Position numbers and translations under genes: made by a program. Shown here in pieces: positions 35,193-43,768 of a DNA stretch of 64,000 bases. Each line of letters starts with the position of its first letter. The stretch's first letter is position 1. Source of the stretch: Haloferax massiliensis (lineage in GTDB: Archaea > Halobacteriota > Halobacteria > Halobacteriales > Haloferacaceae); contig NZ_CSTE01000005.1 of NCBI RefSeq assembly GCF_001368915.1, positions 205,294-269,293 on the forward strand. The letters are read 5' to 3'. The notes under the pieces were generated by a model that saw only the letters and a program-made list of their open reading frames with translations, was not told the DNA's origin and ran no database searches.

Positions 35193-37341
35193 CGAGTTCC
35201 GGGACCGCTATCCCGAAACCGAGTTAGCCGACGAACTCCCGGATTCGCCGGTCGGCTCACTCCGCGATTTACAGTACCTCTACGGGAAACTCTACACGCT
35301 CGCCACGACGGGCGGGGGAGAGTACGCCCCGTACCTCACTCCGGACGCGGCACGAGACCTCGTGGACACGGACGATAGCCTGATCGTCGTTCGCGTCGAT
35401 CTCTCGGGCGACGAGCCACGGTTGGCCGACGACAGTCTGGGACCCGTGCTGGTGACGCGGTACACGAGCGATCTGATTCAGCAGGTGGGGCACTCGAAAT
35501 ATCCGGCTGCGCGTGGTATCGACCACAGCGTCACCCACCAAGCCGGGCGAAACAGCGACCCCGAAAAGCTCGCGCGATACGCCAAAGAACGGCTCACCAA
35601 ATGGGCGACCGACGATGTCGTTGCGGCCGCCGCGAGCGACCACCCGGAGGGGTGGGTTATCGACCGTCTCGCCGAACTCGGGGAGCGCGACGCCGCGCTC
35701 GAAGCCATCGAAGAAGCGGTCGTTCGAGCGTTGGGCGGCGAATCCGCGACCGCGCTGTTGACGGTCCAGGTGAAGACCGAACGAGACGGCGCGTATCGTT
35801 GGCCCGGCGACATCGCCGCGTTCAACGAGGCGATGCGCCAACGCAAGCTCTCGAAGCTCGTCACGAAGAACAAGGCGGACGATTCGTCGGGCGACGCGAC
35901 CGACCTCGTGACCGGGCACACCGCCCGGACGGTCGGAACCGCCGAAGACCCACAGAACTACTTCCTCGGCAAGCAGCTCGAAAAGTTTCCGGGACTCGAT
36001 ATCGAACACGCGTGGCGATCCCATCCGATCTCGGAGGACGCCGCGGTGACGGTGATGAACGCCGAGGCGTTCGTCGAGGCGTGTACCTATCGGACGTTCG
36101 GTGCCAAGGTGTACTACCTGCCGTATTTCTTCGGACAGCAGACGGCGGAGAGAGTATACCGCCTCTACGAGATGCTGTGTAGTGCAGTCGAGGGAGACGG
36201 CGACATGACTCCGGTCGAACGGGCGTACATGAGAGAGCGTGAAGGCGACACGGACGACGCCCGACTCCGATTCTACGTCTCTGCGGTCATGCCGCACCAG
36301 ATGTCTCGGTACGACGTCTTCGGCGAGACGCTGAACGGTCGCTTGCACTACCCGAAAGAGCTCGCGTTCACCCACAACCAAATCGTCCGAGACGCGTCCG
36401 CGTTCAACGCGGACACCGACTGGACGGCACCGCTCCCGAAAAACGACAAGTGGGGGTTGCTGTCGGCGAACGACGAGCAACTCCACGCGGTTTCGACGGG
36501 GTGGTACTTCTATCAGACGTTCGCCGAGCGCGATGACGCCGAAGCGGATGCGGACGACCCGCGAATCGAAGCGCTCGTGAGCGTGCTGAGCGGGGACGCG
36601 ATCGCCGTCGACGTGCTGCTCGAAGAGTACGTCACCCGCATCATCGACGGGGAGTCAGACGACGACTTCGAGGGGTTCCCGTCGTTTCTGGTCGCCAGCC
36701 AGTTCGCACAGCTCTGTGCGCTCGCCGATGGTGAGCTCGAACTGTTGAAGACGAGCGACCCCGCGAAAGACCAGATCACCCTCGAACCGACCTACGAGAG
36801 ATTGACGATGCCAACACTAGACGAGATCCTTATCGCCGACGGGGGCCACCCCGCCGAACAGAAACTCGAATCGTTCATCACCGACACGCCCGCGCTCTCG
36901 CCGGCGCACGACGACGAGGAAGACTCCGTGACCGGCGAGCGCCGGGGAGCGTTCCTTCTCGGTGCGCTCGTCGGAGACATCGGAAGTTACCAAGAGTACT
37001 CCGAGGACCGGTCCACGACGCTCGTCGACCAGTACCCGGTCAAGTCGATCACGCGAGCGCGAATCAAGAAAGTCACGCAGGAGACCGTCGCCAAGACCCT
37101 GACCTACACGCGCCAAGAAAAGAAGAAAGGAAAGAGCTACCCGGGGACGAAAGCCGAACACATCGTCGAACGACTCCGAGAGACGGTCCTCGACCCCGAC
37201 CCCGACGACTGGGAGATCGACACCGACGACCTCCGCTTCTACTACGCCCTCGGCGTGACCTACGGCATGAACGACCATCCGGACTGGAACCAACAGAACA
37301 GCGACGCGAACGACGAACGAACCACCGACGAGGAACACTGA
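35179..37341 (+). CDS. cas8b: Cascade large subunit Cas8b
   Basis: 720 residues, the usual size for haloarchaeal Cas8b/Csh1. In type I-B it recognises the PAM and bridges to Cas3. Conserved landmarks are few. Position between cas6 and cas7, length and the YLYGKLYTLATTGGGEYAPYL start support the call. Residues from about 544 (an ATG at 36808) form an alpha-helical, highly charged domain that could also be made separately as Cas11b. The stop lies one base before the cas7 ATG. Confidence 0.9.
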   Translation: MLSPNEFRDRYPETELADELPDSPVGSLRDLQYLYGKLYTLATTGGGEYAPYLTPDAARDLVDTDDSLIVVRVDLSGDEPRLADDSLGPVLVTRYTSDLIQQVGHSKYPAARGIDHSVTHQAGRNSDPEKLARYAKERLTKWATDDVVAAAASDHPEGWVIDRLAELGERDAALEAIEEAVVRALGGESATALLTVQVKTERDGAYRWPGDIAAFNEAMRQRKLSKLVTKNKADDSSGDATDLVTGHTARTVGTAEDPQNYFLGKQLEKFPGLDIEHAWRSHPISEDAAVTVMNAEAFVEACTYRTFGAKVYYLPYFFGQQTAERVYRLYEMLCSAVEGDGDMTPVERAYMREREGDTDDARLRFYVSAVMPHQMSRYDVFGETLNGRLHYPKELAFTHNQIVRDASAFNADTDWTAPLPKNDKWGLLSANDEQLHAVSTGWYFYQTFAERDDAEADADDPRIEALVSVLSGDAIAVDVLLEEYVTRIIDGESDDDFEGFPSFLVASQFAQLCALADGELELLKTSDPAKDQITLEPTYERLTMPTLDEILIADGGHPAEQKLESFITDTPALSPAHDDEEDSVTGERRGAFLLGALVGDIGSYQEYSEDRSTTLVDQYPVKSITRARIKKVTQETVAKTLTYTRQEKKKGKSYPGTKAEHIVERLRETVLDPDPDDWEIDTDDLRFYYALGVTYGMNDHPDWNQQNSDANDERTTDEEH
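36808..37341 (+). CDS. possible internally translated small subunit Cas11b
   Basis: In frame with cas8b, starting MPTLDEILIADGG, 177 residues. Type I-B, I-C and I-D systems are known to make Cas11 from an internal start in the large-subunit gene. Here the upstream sequence is only weakly purine-rich (ACGAGAGATT), so the start is a proposal. Confidence 0.3.
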   Translation: MPTLDEILIADGGHPAEQKLESFITDTPALSPAHDDEEDSVTGERRGAFLLGALVGDIGSYQEYSEDRSTTLVDQYPVKSITRARIKKVTQETVAKTLTYTRQEKKKGKSYPGTKAEHIVERLRETVLDPDPDDWEIDTDDLRFYYALGVTYGMNDHPDWNQQNSDANDERTTDEEH

Positions 37342-37342
37342 G

Positions 37343-38422
37343 ATGTCAGACACGAACGACGCCGTCACGAATCGCTCGGAAATCGTATTCCTGTACGACG
37401 CGGTCGACGCGAACCCGAACGGGAATCCCCTCAGCGGTTCTAATCGACCTCGAATCGACCCGCAGACTCAACAGGCCATCGTCACCGACGTTCGACTGAA
37501 GCGCTACCTCCGCGACCAGTTGGACGACGACGGCCACGGCGTCTACATCAGGAACGTCCAGCGCGAGGGGAACCAGTACACGCGGGGCGACCTTCTCGAA
37601 GACCGTCTCAAAGACGTCGAACCGGACGAGTACGATCTCGACGACGACGAGGAGTCCGAACGGTTCCGAGACGACGTGTTCGGCGCGTTCCTCGACAGCA
37701 GCGTCGACGTGCGTTACTTCGGCGCGACGATGTCCGTCGACACCGACGACGTGTACGCAAAGCACCTCCCCGACCACTTCACCGGCCCCGTGCAGTTCTC
37801 GCCGGGGAAGTCGATGCACGCGGTCAACGAAAACGAGGAGTACGACAGCCTCACGAGCGTCATCGCCACGCAGGAAAACAAACAGCAGGGAGGGTTCGAC
37901 CTCGACGACCACCGGATACAGTACGGACTCATCCGGTTCCACGGACTCGTCGACGAACACGGTGCCGACGACACGAATCTCACCGTCGGCGACGTCGAAC
38001 GACTCGACACGCTCTGTTGGCGGGCCATCAAGAATCAGACCATAAGCCGAAGCAAAGTCGGCCAAGAACCGCGGCTCTACTGCCGCGTCGAGTACGCCGA
38101 CGAGAGTTTCCACCTCGGCGGTCTCGACAGGGACCTCGTTCTCGACGACGACCGTTCAAAGCCGGACGAGGAACTCCGGACGGTTCGGGACCTCACCCTC
38201 GAAATCGACGGGTTCGTCGACCGACTTGCGGCCGCGAGCGCCCGGATTAACCGGATTCGAATCGTCGCGAGCGACGTCCTCGACGTCTCGTACGACGGAG
38301 ACGTGGGCAGTGTCGAACTCCTGTACGACGCGCTTCGCGAGGCCGTGGGAGACGACGCCGTCGAGGCCGTCGACGTCTACGAGGAACACACCGAGACGCT
38401 TCCGGCCGGCGACGCCGAATAA
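37343..38422 (+). CDS. cas7: Cascade backbone subunit Cas7 (Csh2)
   Basis: 359 residues. RAMP-fold protein that polymerises along the crRNA. Csh2-type features: SEIVFLYDAVDANPNGNPLSG at the N-terminus, the TDVRLKRYLRDQL helix, and VRYFGATMSV. Occurs in several copies per complex. Starts one base after the cas8b stop and is followed by cas5 after one base, so expression is tightly coupled. Confidence 0.95.
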   Translation: MSDTNDAVTNRSEIVFLYDAVDANPNGNPLSGSNRPRIDPQTQQAIVTDVRLKRYLRDQLDDDGHGVYIRNVQREGNQYTRGDLLEDRLKDVEPDEYDLDDDEESERFRDDVFGAFLDSSVDVRYFGATMSVDTDDVYAKHLPDHFTGPVQFSPGKSMHAVNENEEYDSLTSVIATQENKQQGGFDLDDHRIQYGLIRFHGLVDEHGADDTNLTVGDVERLDTLCWRAIKNQTISRSKVGQEPRLYCRVEYADESFHLGGLDRDLVLDDDRSKPDEELRTVRDLTLEIDGFVDRLAAASARINRIRIVASDVLDVSYDGDVGSVELLYDALREAVGDDAVEAVDVYEEHTETLPAGDAE

Positions 38423-38423
38423 G

Positions 38424-39221
38424 ATGGGACAGGAATCGTTGGACGAGTGGGCCGATGACGGCGGTGACGGCCGCCCGGACCGCTGTCTGTCGTTCACCGT
38501 CAGCGGGCCGTGGGGACACTTTCGGCGGGTCGAGGGGAACGTCGTCAAGCAGACGTACCGAATCATCCCGCGGACGACGGTGGCCGGACTGCTCGCCGCC
38601 GTGCTCGGAATCGAACGCGACGGCTACTACGACCTGTTCGCGTCCGGTTCGTCGGCGGTCGCAATCGAGCCGGCTCGGGAGGTTCGAACGCTCAACATGC
38701 CGATGAACACGCTGTCGACCGCGAGCGGGAACCTACAGTCGCTCAACGGCCGCGGGAAAATCAGCGTGAAGCTACCGAATCCGACGGCGCTCCGTCAACA
38801 ACACAACTACGAGGTGCTCGTCGAACCCGCCTACCGGGTCGACGTGTGGCTCGCGGAAACGGCTCGGTACAGAGAGCTTCGGGAGATGCTGGAAGCCGGG
38901 AAGTCACACTACGTTCCGAGCCTCGGTCTGTCGGAACACCTCGCGGAAATCGACTATCACGGGGAGTTCGCCGTGGAATCCGTCTCCGGACCCGACCGGG
39001 TCGAAGTAGACTCCGCCGTTCCGAACGCGGTGGACGACGTCGTGCTTCGAGAGGGGACGCGGTGTCAGGTGGAAGAATCACCCGCGTTTATGCGAGCGGA
39101 CTCCGGTGGCCGAACGACGACGGAGTTCACGACGTACGCGTACAACCCTGACGCGGAGCCGCTGGTAATCGATGGCGTCGACGCCGCCGAAGTCGACGGC
39201 CGGACCGTGGTGTTCGTCTGA
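38424..39221 (+). CDS. cas5: Cascade subunit Cas5
   Basis: 265 residues from the ATG at 38424; the longer open frame upstream lies inside cas7. RAMP-fold subunit that caps the crRNA 5' handle. Family pattern: CLSFTVSGPWGHFRRVEGNVVKQTYRIIPRTTVAGLLAAVLGIERDGYYDLF. The stop overlaps the cas3 ATG (TGATG). Confidence 0.95.
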   Translation: MGQESLDEWADDGGDGRPDRCLSFTVSGPWGHFRRVEGNVVKQTYRIIPRTTVAGLLAAVLGIERDGYYDLFASGSSAVAIEPAREVRTLNMPMNTLSTASGNLQSLNGRGKISVKLPNPTALRQQHNYEVLVEPAYRVDVWLAETARYRELREMLEAGKSHYVPSLGLSEHLAEIDYHGEFAVESVSGPDRVEVDSAVPNAVDDVVLREGTRCQVEESPAFMRADSGGRTTTEFTTYAYNPDAEPLVIDGVDAAEVDGRTVVFV

Positions 39222-41866
39222 TGACTGGTCGGTACTCTCACCCGCCGAACGACGTTCACGACGGCGTTCCGCTGGTCGACCATCTCGGGGATGTCGCCGA
39301 ACGTGTCGGATACGTCGTTCCGGCCGATGCGAAGACCCCGGCCGGCGAACCGCTCCGAGCGGTCGTCGAGACGCTCGCATACGTGCACGACTTCGGGAAG
39401 GCGACGACGTACTTTCAGGACTATCTGTTGCGGTCGAAAGAACCGAGATACGAGCAGTATCGCTACCACGCACCGCTCGGTTCGTTCGCCGCGTACTACG
39501 CGCTCAGCGCCCAGAATTTCGAGCCGGAGACCTGTCTCGCCGGCTTCGTCGCGGTCGCAAAACACCACGGTCGACTCCCCGACGTTGCGGCGTACGTCTT
39601 CAGCCGGGCGAACCGCCGCGAGAACGTTTCGAGAGGGAACCAAAACAGTGCCGAGCTGCAGCAGGCGGCGATTGCGAAGCAGATCCAAGATATCGACGAG
39701 CAAGCGCCGGAACTCGCCCGAGAGGTGTTTCAGAACGCGACCGACGGGAAGGGGTCGTGGTCGGCGTTCCGTGGGTCGTTCGCGGAACTCCTGACGGAAG
39801 TCAGGGAGTCGACGGGGTCGAGCGCAACGGCGATCAACCGGGAAACCCTCTCGGAGCGCTGTTACGGGCTCGTATTAGAGTGCTGGGGTTCGCTGGTCCT
39901 CGCCGATAAGACGAGCGCCGCAGCGGCCGCGAGCGGTGCCGACGCGTCCGCGGCGACCTACGACGCAGAGAAGCCGACGTTCGAGCGGCTCGACGAGTAC
40001 ATCGGGTCGATAGAGCGAACCGCCGACTCCGACCGACACGGGAGCCGAAGCGAGCGATTGAATTTCCTCCGAGCGAAAGCGAGGGCGTCCGTCCTGTCGA
40101 ACGTAGAATCGTTCGCCGACGCCGACGGTGGGGTCGCGACGATCACGCTTCCGACAGGGATGGGAAAGACGCTCACCGGCCTGTCAGCGGCTCTCAGCGT
40201 TCGCGACCGACTCGGTGGGAAGCGCGTGGTGTACGCGCTCCCGTTTACGAGCATCATCGACCAAGTCGTCGCCGAGGTCGAAGAGATATATCAAGTCGAT
40301 ACGACCGGGCGGTTGCTGACCGCGCACCACCATCTCTCGGAGGCGACAATCGTCGATGAACGCGACGAGGACGCCGACGAAGCGGACGCGAACGACGACG
40401 TCGCCGGGATGCTGGCCGAAAGTTGGCGCGCCGGAATGACGGTGACGACGTTCGTCCAACTGCTCGAAAGCCTCGCCGGGCCGGCCAACAGGCAGTCGAT
40501 GAAGCTCCCGGCGCTTCGGGACAGCGTCGTCGTGTTGGACGAACCGCAGAGTCTCCCGTTGGACTGGTGGAAGTTGGTTCCGCGGCTCGTGAGGATGCTC
40601 ACCGAACAGTACGGTGCGACGGTTATCGCCATGACCGCCACGCAACCGCAGTTGTTCGACGACGCGACCGAGCTGGTCTCCACACCCGAGACGTACTTCG
40701 AGGCGACAGAACGCGTCCAGTACGTACTGGACGATTCAGCGACTCGATACATCGAATCGCGGGAAGAACCCAAATCGTATCCGGAGGCGGCAAGTGCGAT
40801 AGTCGACGGGACTGCCGGAGGCAGCGGGACCGTGGCCGACGAGGCGAGTGCGGACGGGTCGGTGCTCGCGGTGTGCAACACCATCGACAGCGCCCAAGCG
40901 CTGACAACGCACGTCACCGATGCTCTCTCCGACGCGATATCGGTCGGTTCGGTCTACGCCGACGTGCTCGAAAGCGCCGACCGGAATAGTACGGACGTCG
41001 AGGTGGAGACAGTCGCAGAGCGAGTCGCCGACGCCGAGGGGCGGCCGGTGCTCCACCTCTCCACACGGTTACGTCCGGTCGACCGGCTTCGACTCATCGA
41101 GACCGCGAAGCTGCTCACCGAACGAGGTCGCTCGCTCGTCGTGGTTTCGACCCAGCTCGTCGAAGCCGGCGTCGACATCAGTTTCGACCGCGTCTACAGG
41201 GACCTCGCACCGATAGACAGCATCGTCCAAGCCGCCGGACGCTGCAACCGTTCGTTCGAGCGGGACCGCGGCCACGTCGTCGTCTGGTGGCTCGAAGCGC
41301 CCGACGAACAGGCGAAGACGCCGTCGGAAGCGGTGTACAATCGAGGAACGGCGCTCCTTCCCGTCGCGACCGAAACGCTCGACGATATCGGTGGGGCCGA
41401 AGGCACGATTCCGGAAGCGACTGTTTCGAAAACGGCCGTCGAAGAGTACTACCGGCGGCTCCACGATGAGAAGAACGTCGGCAAAGACGCGTACGTCGAG
41501 TACGTGAACGATGCGAGAGCGGACGAACTCGCGGAGTTGTCGCTGATCGAACAGCGGCGGAGCGTGGAGGTCGTCGTCTGTCGGACGACTGAAGAGCGAA
41601 AGCGAGTCGAAGCCGTCAGAGCGGCGTGGCAAAACTACGAGTTCGAAACGGTGCGCCGACTCGTGGACAGCCTGAAGGAAGCGAGCGTGTCTGTCCCGAT
41701 ATATCGGAGTGATTCACGGGAAGCACAGGCGCTCAGTGGCCTGGCGCGTCTTCACGAAGACACCGAGACGCGGTGGGTCGACGCGAGAGACGCCCGGCAC
41801 GACAGCTACTTCGATTCGACGACCGGGCTGGTCACCGAAAGCAGCGTCGACAACCGAATATTATGA
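39221..41866 (+). CDS. cas3: CRISPR nuclease-helicase Cas3
   Basis: 881 residues. N-terminal HD nuclease domain (His56-Asp57 in YVHDFGK; further histidines in AKHHGRLPD). SF2 helicase domain with Walker A LPTGMGKT near 310, a DExH-like VVLDEPQSL near 438 (Asp-Glu-Pro-Gln), MTATQPQ, and motif VI QAAGRCNR near 670. Unwinds and degrades target DNA recruited by Cascade. Overlaps cas5 by one base and cas4 by four. Confidence 0.95.
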   Translation: MTGRYSHPPNDVHDGVPLVDHLGDVAERVGYVVPADAKTPAGEPLRAVVETLAYVHDFGKATTYFQDYLLRSKEPRYEQYRYHAPLGSFAAYYALSAQNFEPETCLAGFVAVAKHHGRLPDVAAYVFSRANRRENVSRGNQNSAELQQAAIAKQIQDIDEQAPELAREVFQNATDGKGSWSAFRGSFAELLTEVRESTGSSATAINRETLSERCYGLVLECWGSLVLADKTSAAAAASGADASAATYDAEKPTFERLDEYIGSIERTADSDRHGSRSERLNFLRAKARASVLSNVESFADADGGVATITLPTGMGKTLTGLSAALSVRDRLGGKRVVYALPFTSIIDQVVAEVEEIYQVDTTGRLLTAHHHLSEATIVDERDEDADEADANDDVAGMLAESWRAGMTVTTFVQLLESLAGPANRQSMKLPALRDSVVVLDEPQSLPLDWWKLVPRLVRMLTEQYGATVIAMTATQPQLFDDATELVSTPETYFEATERVQYVLDDSATRYIESREEPKSYPEAASAIVDGTAGGSGTVADEASADGSVLAVCNTIDSAQALTTHVTDALSDAISVGSVYADVLESADRNSTDVEVETVAERVADAEGRPVLHLSTRLRPVDRLRLIETAKLLTERGRSLVVVSTQLVEAGVDISFDRVYRDLAPIDSIVQAAGRCNRSFERDRGHVVVWWLEAPDEQAKTPSEAVYNRGTALLPVATETLDDIGGAEGTIPEATVSKTAVEEYYRRLHDEKNVGKDAYVEYVNDARADELAELSLIEQRRSVEVVVCRTTEERKRVEAVRAAWQNYEFETVRRLVDSLKEASVSVPIYRSDSREAQALSGLARLHEDTETRWVDARDARHDSYFDSTTGLVTESSVDNRIL

Positions 41867-42411
41867 CGACGAACGGCCCGGTCGACCGACTGCTCGCAAC
41901 CGCGCGGGGAGCGCCCGTCGACGAGCCGTTTCGCGTAACCGGGGTGATGATGCAGTACTACTACGTCTGCAAGCGGGAACTCTGGTTCGAGAGTCGGAAC
42001 CTCGAAATCGACCGCGAGAACGCGACCGTCGTGAGAGGAACTCGGGTCGACGAGACTGCGTACGAGGACAAACGGGAGAGCCTCCGCCTCGGAATGATCT
42101 CGCTGGACTTGCTCGACGACGGCCGAGTCGTCGAAGTCAAACCCTCGTCGGCGCTCACCGAACCCGCCGAAATGCAACTGTCGTACTATCTGTGGTACCT
42201 CGACAGAGTCGCCGACGTGCATCGAGAGGGCGTTCTCGCCCACCCGCGAGAGCGCCGCCGAGAGTCGGTGGAACTCACCGAAGAACGGGTGAAAAAAGTC
42301 GAATCATCGATTCGCGCGATTCACGACCTCGTACACCGACCCTCTCCGCCGCCGGCCGAGCGAAAGCCCTTCTGCGATTCGTGTGCGTATCACGACTTCT
42401 GTTGGTGCTAA
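41863..42411 (+). CDS. cas4: CRISPR adaptation exonuclease Cas4
   Basis: 182 residues. RecB-type nuclease with an iron-sulfur cluster. The first Cys lies in YYYVCKRELWFESR and the others in the C-terminal CDSCAYHDFCWC. Catalytic residues are in GRVVEVKPSS and the QLSYYLWYL box. Trims and orients pre-spacers so that they carry the correct PAM. The ATG overlaps the cas3 stop (ATGA); cas1 follows after two bases. Confidence 0.95.
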   Translation: MTTNGPVDRLLATARGAPVDEPFRVTGVMMQYYYVCKRELWFESRNLEIDRENATVVRGTRVDETAYEDKRESLRLGMISLDLLDDGRVVEVKPSSALTEPAEMQLSYYLWYLDRVADVHREGVLAHPRERRRESVELTEERVKKVESSIRAIHDLVHRPSPPPAERKPFCDSCAYHDFCWC

Positions 42412-42413
42412 CA

Positions 42414-43406
42414 ATGGACAGGAACTATCACGTCTTCTCCGACGGTCGACTCGAACGAAGCGACGACACGCTGAGACTCGTCACCGACGCCGGCGACAAG
42501 AGCTACGTCCCGATAGAAAACGCGGAGGCGTTCTTCCTGCACGGACAAATCGACTTCAACACCCGACTGATGTCGTTTCTCAACCAGCGCACGGTCGCGC
42601 TCCACGTCTTCGGCTGGGAAGATTACTACGCGGGCTCGGTGATGCCGAAGCGCGGCCAGACCTCCGGGCGAACGGTCGTCGAGCAAGTCCGGGCGTACGA
42701 GGACACAGCCCACAGGCGACGGCTCGCGGCGGCAATCGTCTCAGCGAGCATTCACAATATGCGGACGAACGTCGTCTACTACAACAACCGAGACCGAGAG
42801 TTAGAGACCGAAATCGCCGATTTGGACGCCGCGTCAGCGCGCGTCGACCAGACACGTCCGATTGACGAGCTCATGGGCGTGGAAGCGACTGCCAGAAAGG
42901 CGTACTACCGGAGTTTCAATCGGATTCTCCCCGACGAGTTCCGGTTGGAGCGCCGGGAATACAACCCGCCACCGAACGAGATTAACAGCCTGATTTCGTT
43001 CGGCAACGCGCTCGTCTACGCCAACTGCGTCACGGCGATTCGCGCGACTGCACTCGACCCGGCGATCAGCTATCTCCACGAACCCGGAGAGCGTCGCTAC
43101 TCGCTATCGCTCGATCTCGCCGACCTGTTCAAACCCGTTCTCGCTGATCGCGTGCTGTTTCGCCTCATCAACAGAAACCAGATTACGCCGAGCGATTTCG
43201 ATACCGAGCTCGGGTCCTGCCTTCTCAACGAAGGCGGTCGGAAAACGTACACGAAAGCGTTCGAAGAGACGCTTGAGCGGACCGTCGACCATCCGAAGCT
43301 CAACCGCAAGGTGAGCTACCAGTACCTGCTTCGTCTCGAAGCGTACAAACTGAAAAAGCATCTGCTGACCGGAGAGGAGTACGAACCCTTCGAACGGTGG
43401 TGGTGA
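42414..43406 (+). CDS. cas1: CRISPR integrase Cas1
   Basis: 330 residues from the ATG at 42414. Metal-binding triad visible: Glu157 (GVEATARKAYYRSFN), His222 (SYLHEPGERRYSLSLDLADLF) and an Asp at 234 or 237. Inserts new spacers at the leader end of both arrays together with Cas2. Starts two bases after cas4 and is followed by cas2 after one base. Confidence 0.96.
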   Translation: MDRNYHVFSDGRLERSDDTLRLVTDAGDKSYVPIENAEAFFLHGQIDFNTRLMSFLNQRTVALHVFGWEDYYAGSVMPKRGQTSGRTVVEQVRAYEDTAHRRRLAAAIVSASIHNMRTNVVYYNNRDRELETEIADLDAASARVDQTRPIDELMGVEATARKAYYRSFNRILPDEFRLERREYNPPPNEINSLISFGNALVYANCVTAIRATALDPAISYLHEPGERRYSLSLDLADLFKPVLADRVLFRLINRNQITPSDFDTELGSCLLNEGGRKTYTKAFEETLERTVDHPKLNRKVSYQYLLRLEAYKLKKHLLTGEEYEPFERWW

Positions 43407-43407
43407 G

Positions 43408-43668
43408 ATGTACGTCGTGATGGTGTACGACCTCGAAGCCGAACGGACGCACAAAGCGCTCAAACTGGGGCGGCGCTATCTGACGCACGTCCAAAACTCC
43501 GTCCTCGAAGGAGAGATCTCCGAAGGTGACCTAGCGACACTTCGGAACGAGGTCGAAGACCTGTTGAAGCCGGGAGAATCCACGATTATCTACGAACTGT
43601 CCTCGGACGCGCTGCTCAACCGCTCGGTGTACGGCGACGATCCGACCGAGGAAAAGCGCTTCCTCTGA
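43408..43668 (+). CDS. cas2: CRISPR adaptation protein Cas2
   Basis: 86 residues, normal size. MYVVMVYDLEAERTHKALKLGRRYLTHVQNSVLEGEIS is the ferredoxin-like Cas2 fold. It bridges two Cas1 dimers. Last gene of the operon. The leader-2 inverted repeat starts at the base after its stop codon. Confidence 0.96.
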   Translation: MYVVMVYDLEAERTHKALKLGRRYLTHVQNSVLEGEISEGDLATLRNEVEDLLKPGESTIIYELSSDALLNRSVYGDDPTEEKRFL

Positions 43669-43768
43669 GTTCCGTCGACCCCCCGGTCAATTCGGGTTAC
43701 TGACGGTCGACGGAACTTCTTTATCGTAGTCGTCCTTCAGAAGGTCTGTGTCCGTGATATCGGGCATG
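43669..43768 (+). promoter_or_regulatory. CRISPR leader of array 2
   Basis: 100 bases between cas2 and the first repeat. A perfect 12-bp inverted repeat (GTTCCGTCGACC at 43669-43680, complement at 43705-43716) with a 24-base loop and following TTCTTTATC matches leader 1. The stem plus T-rich run directly behind cas2 may also end the cas transcript. Confidence 0.75.

Noticed and set aside
34377-35200. CreTA-type toxin-antitoxin RNA between cas6 and cas8b
   Set aside because: The two genes overlap by 14 bases, so there is no room; any similar element would have to lie upstream of cas6.
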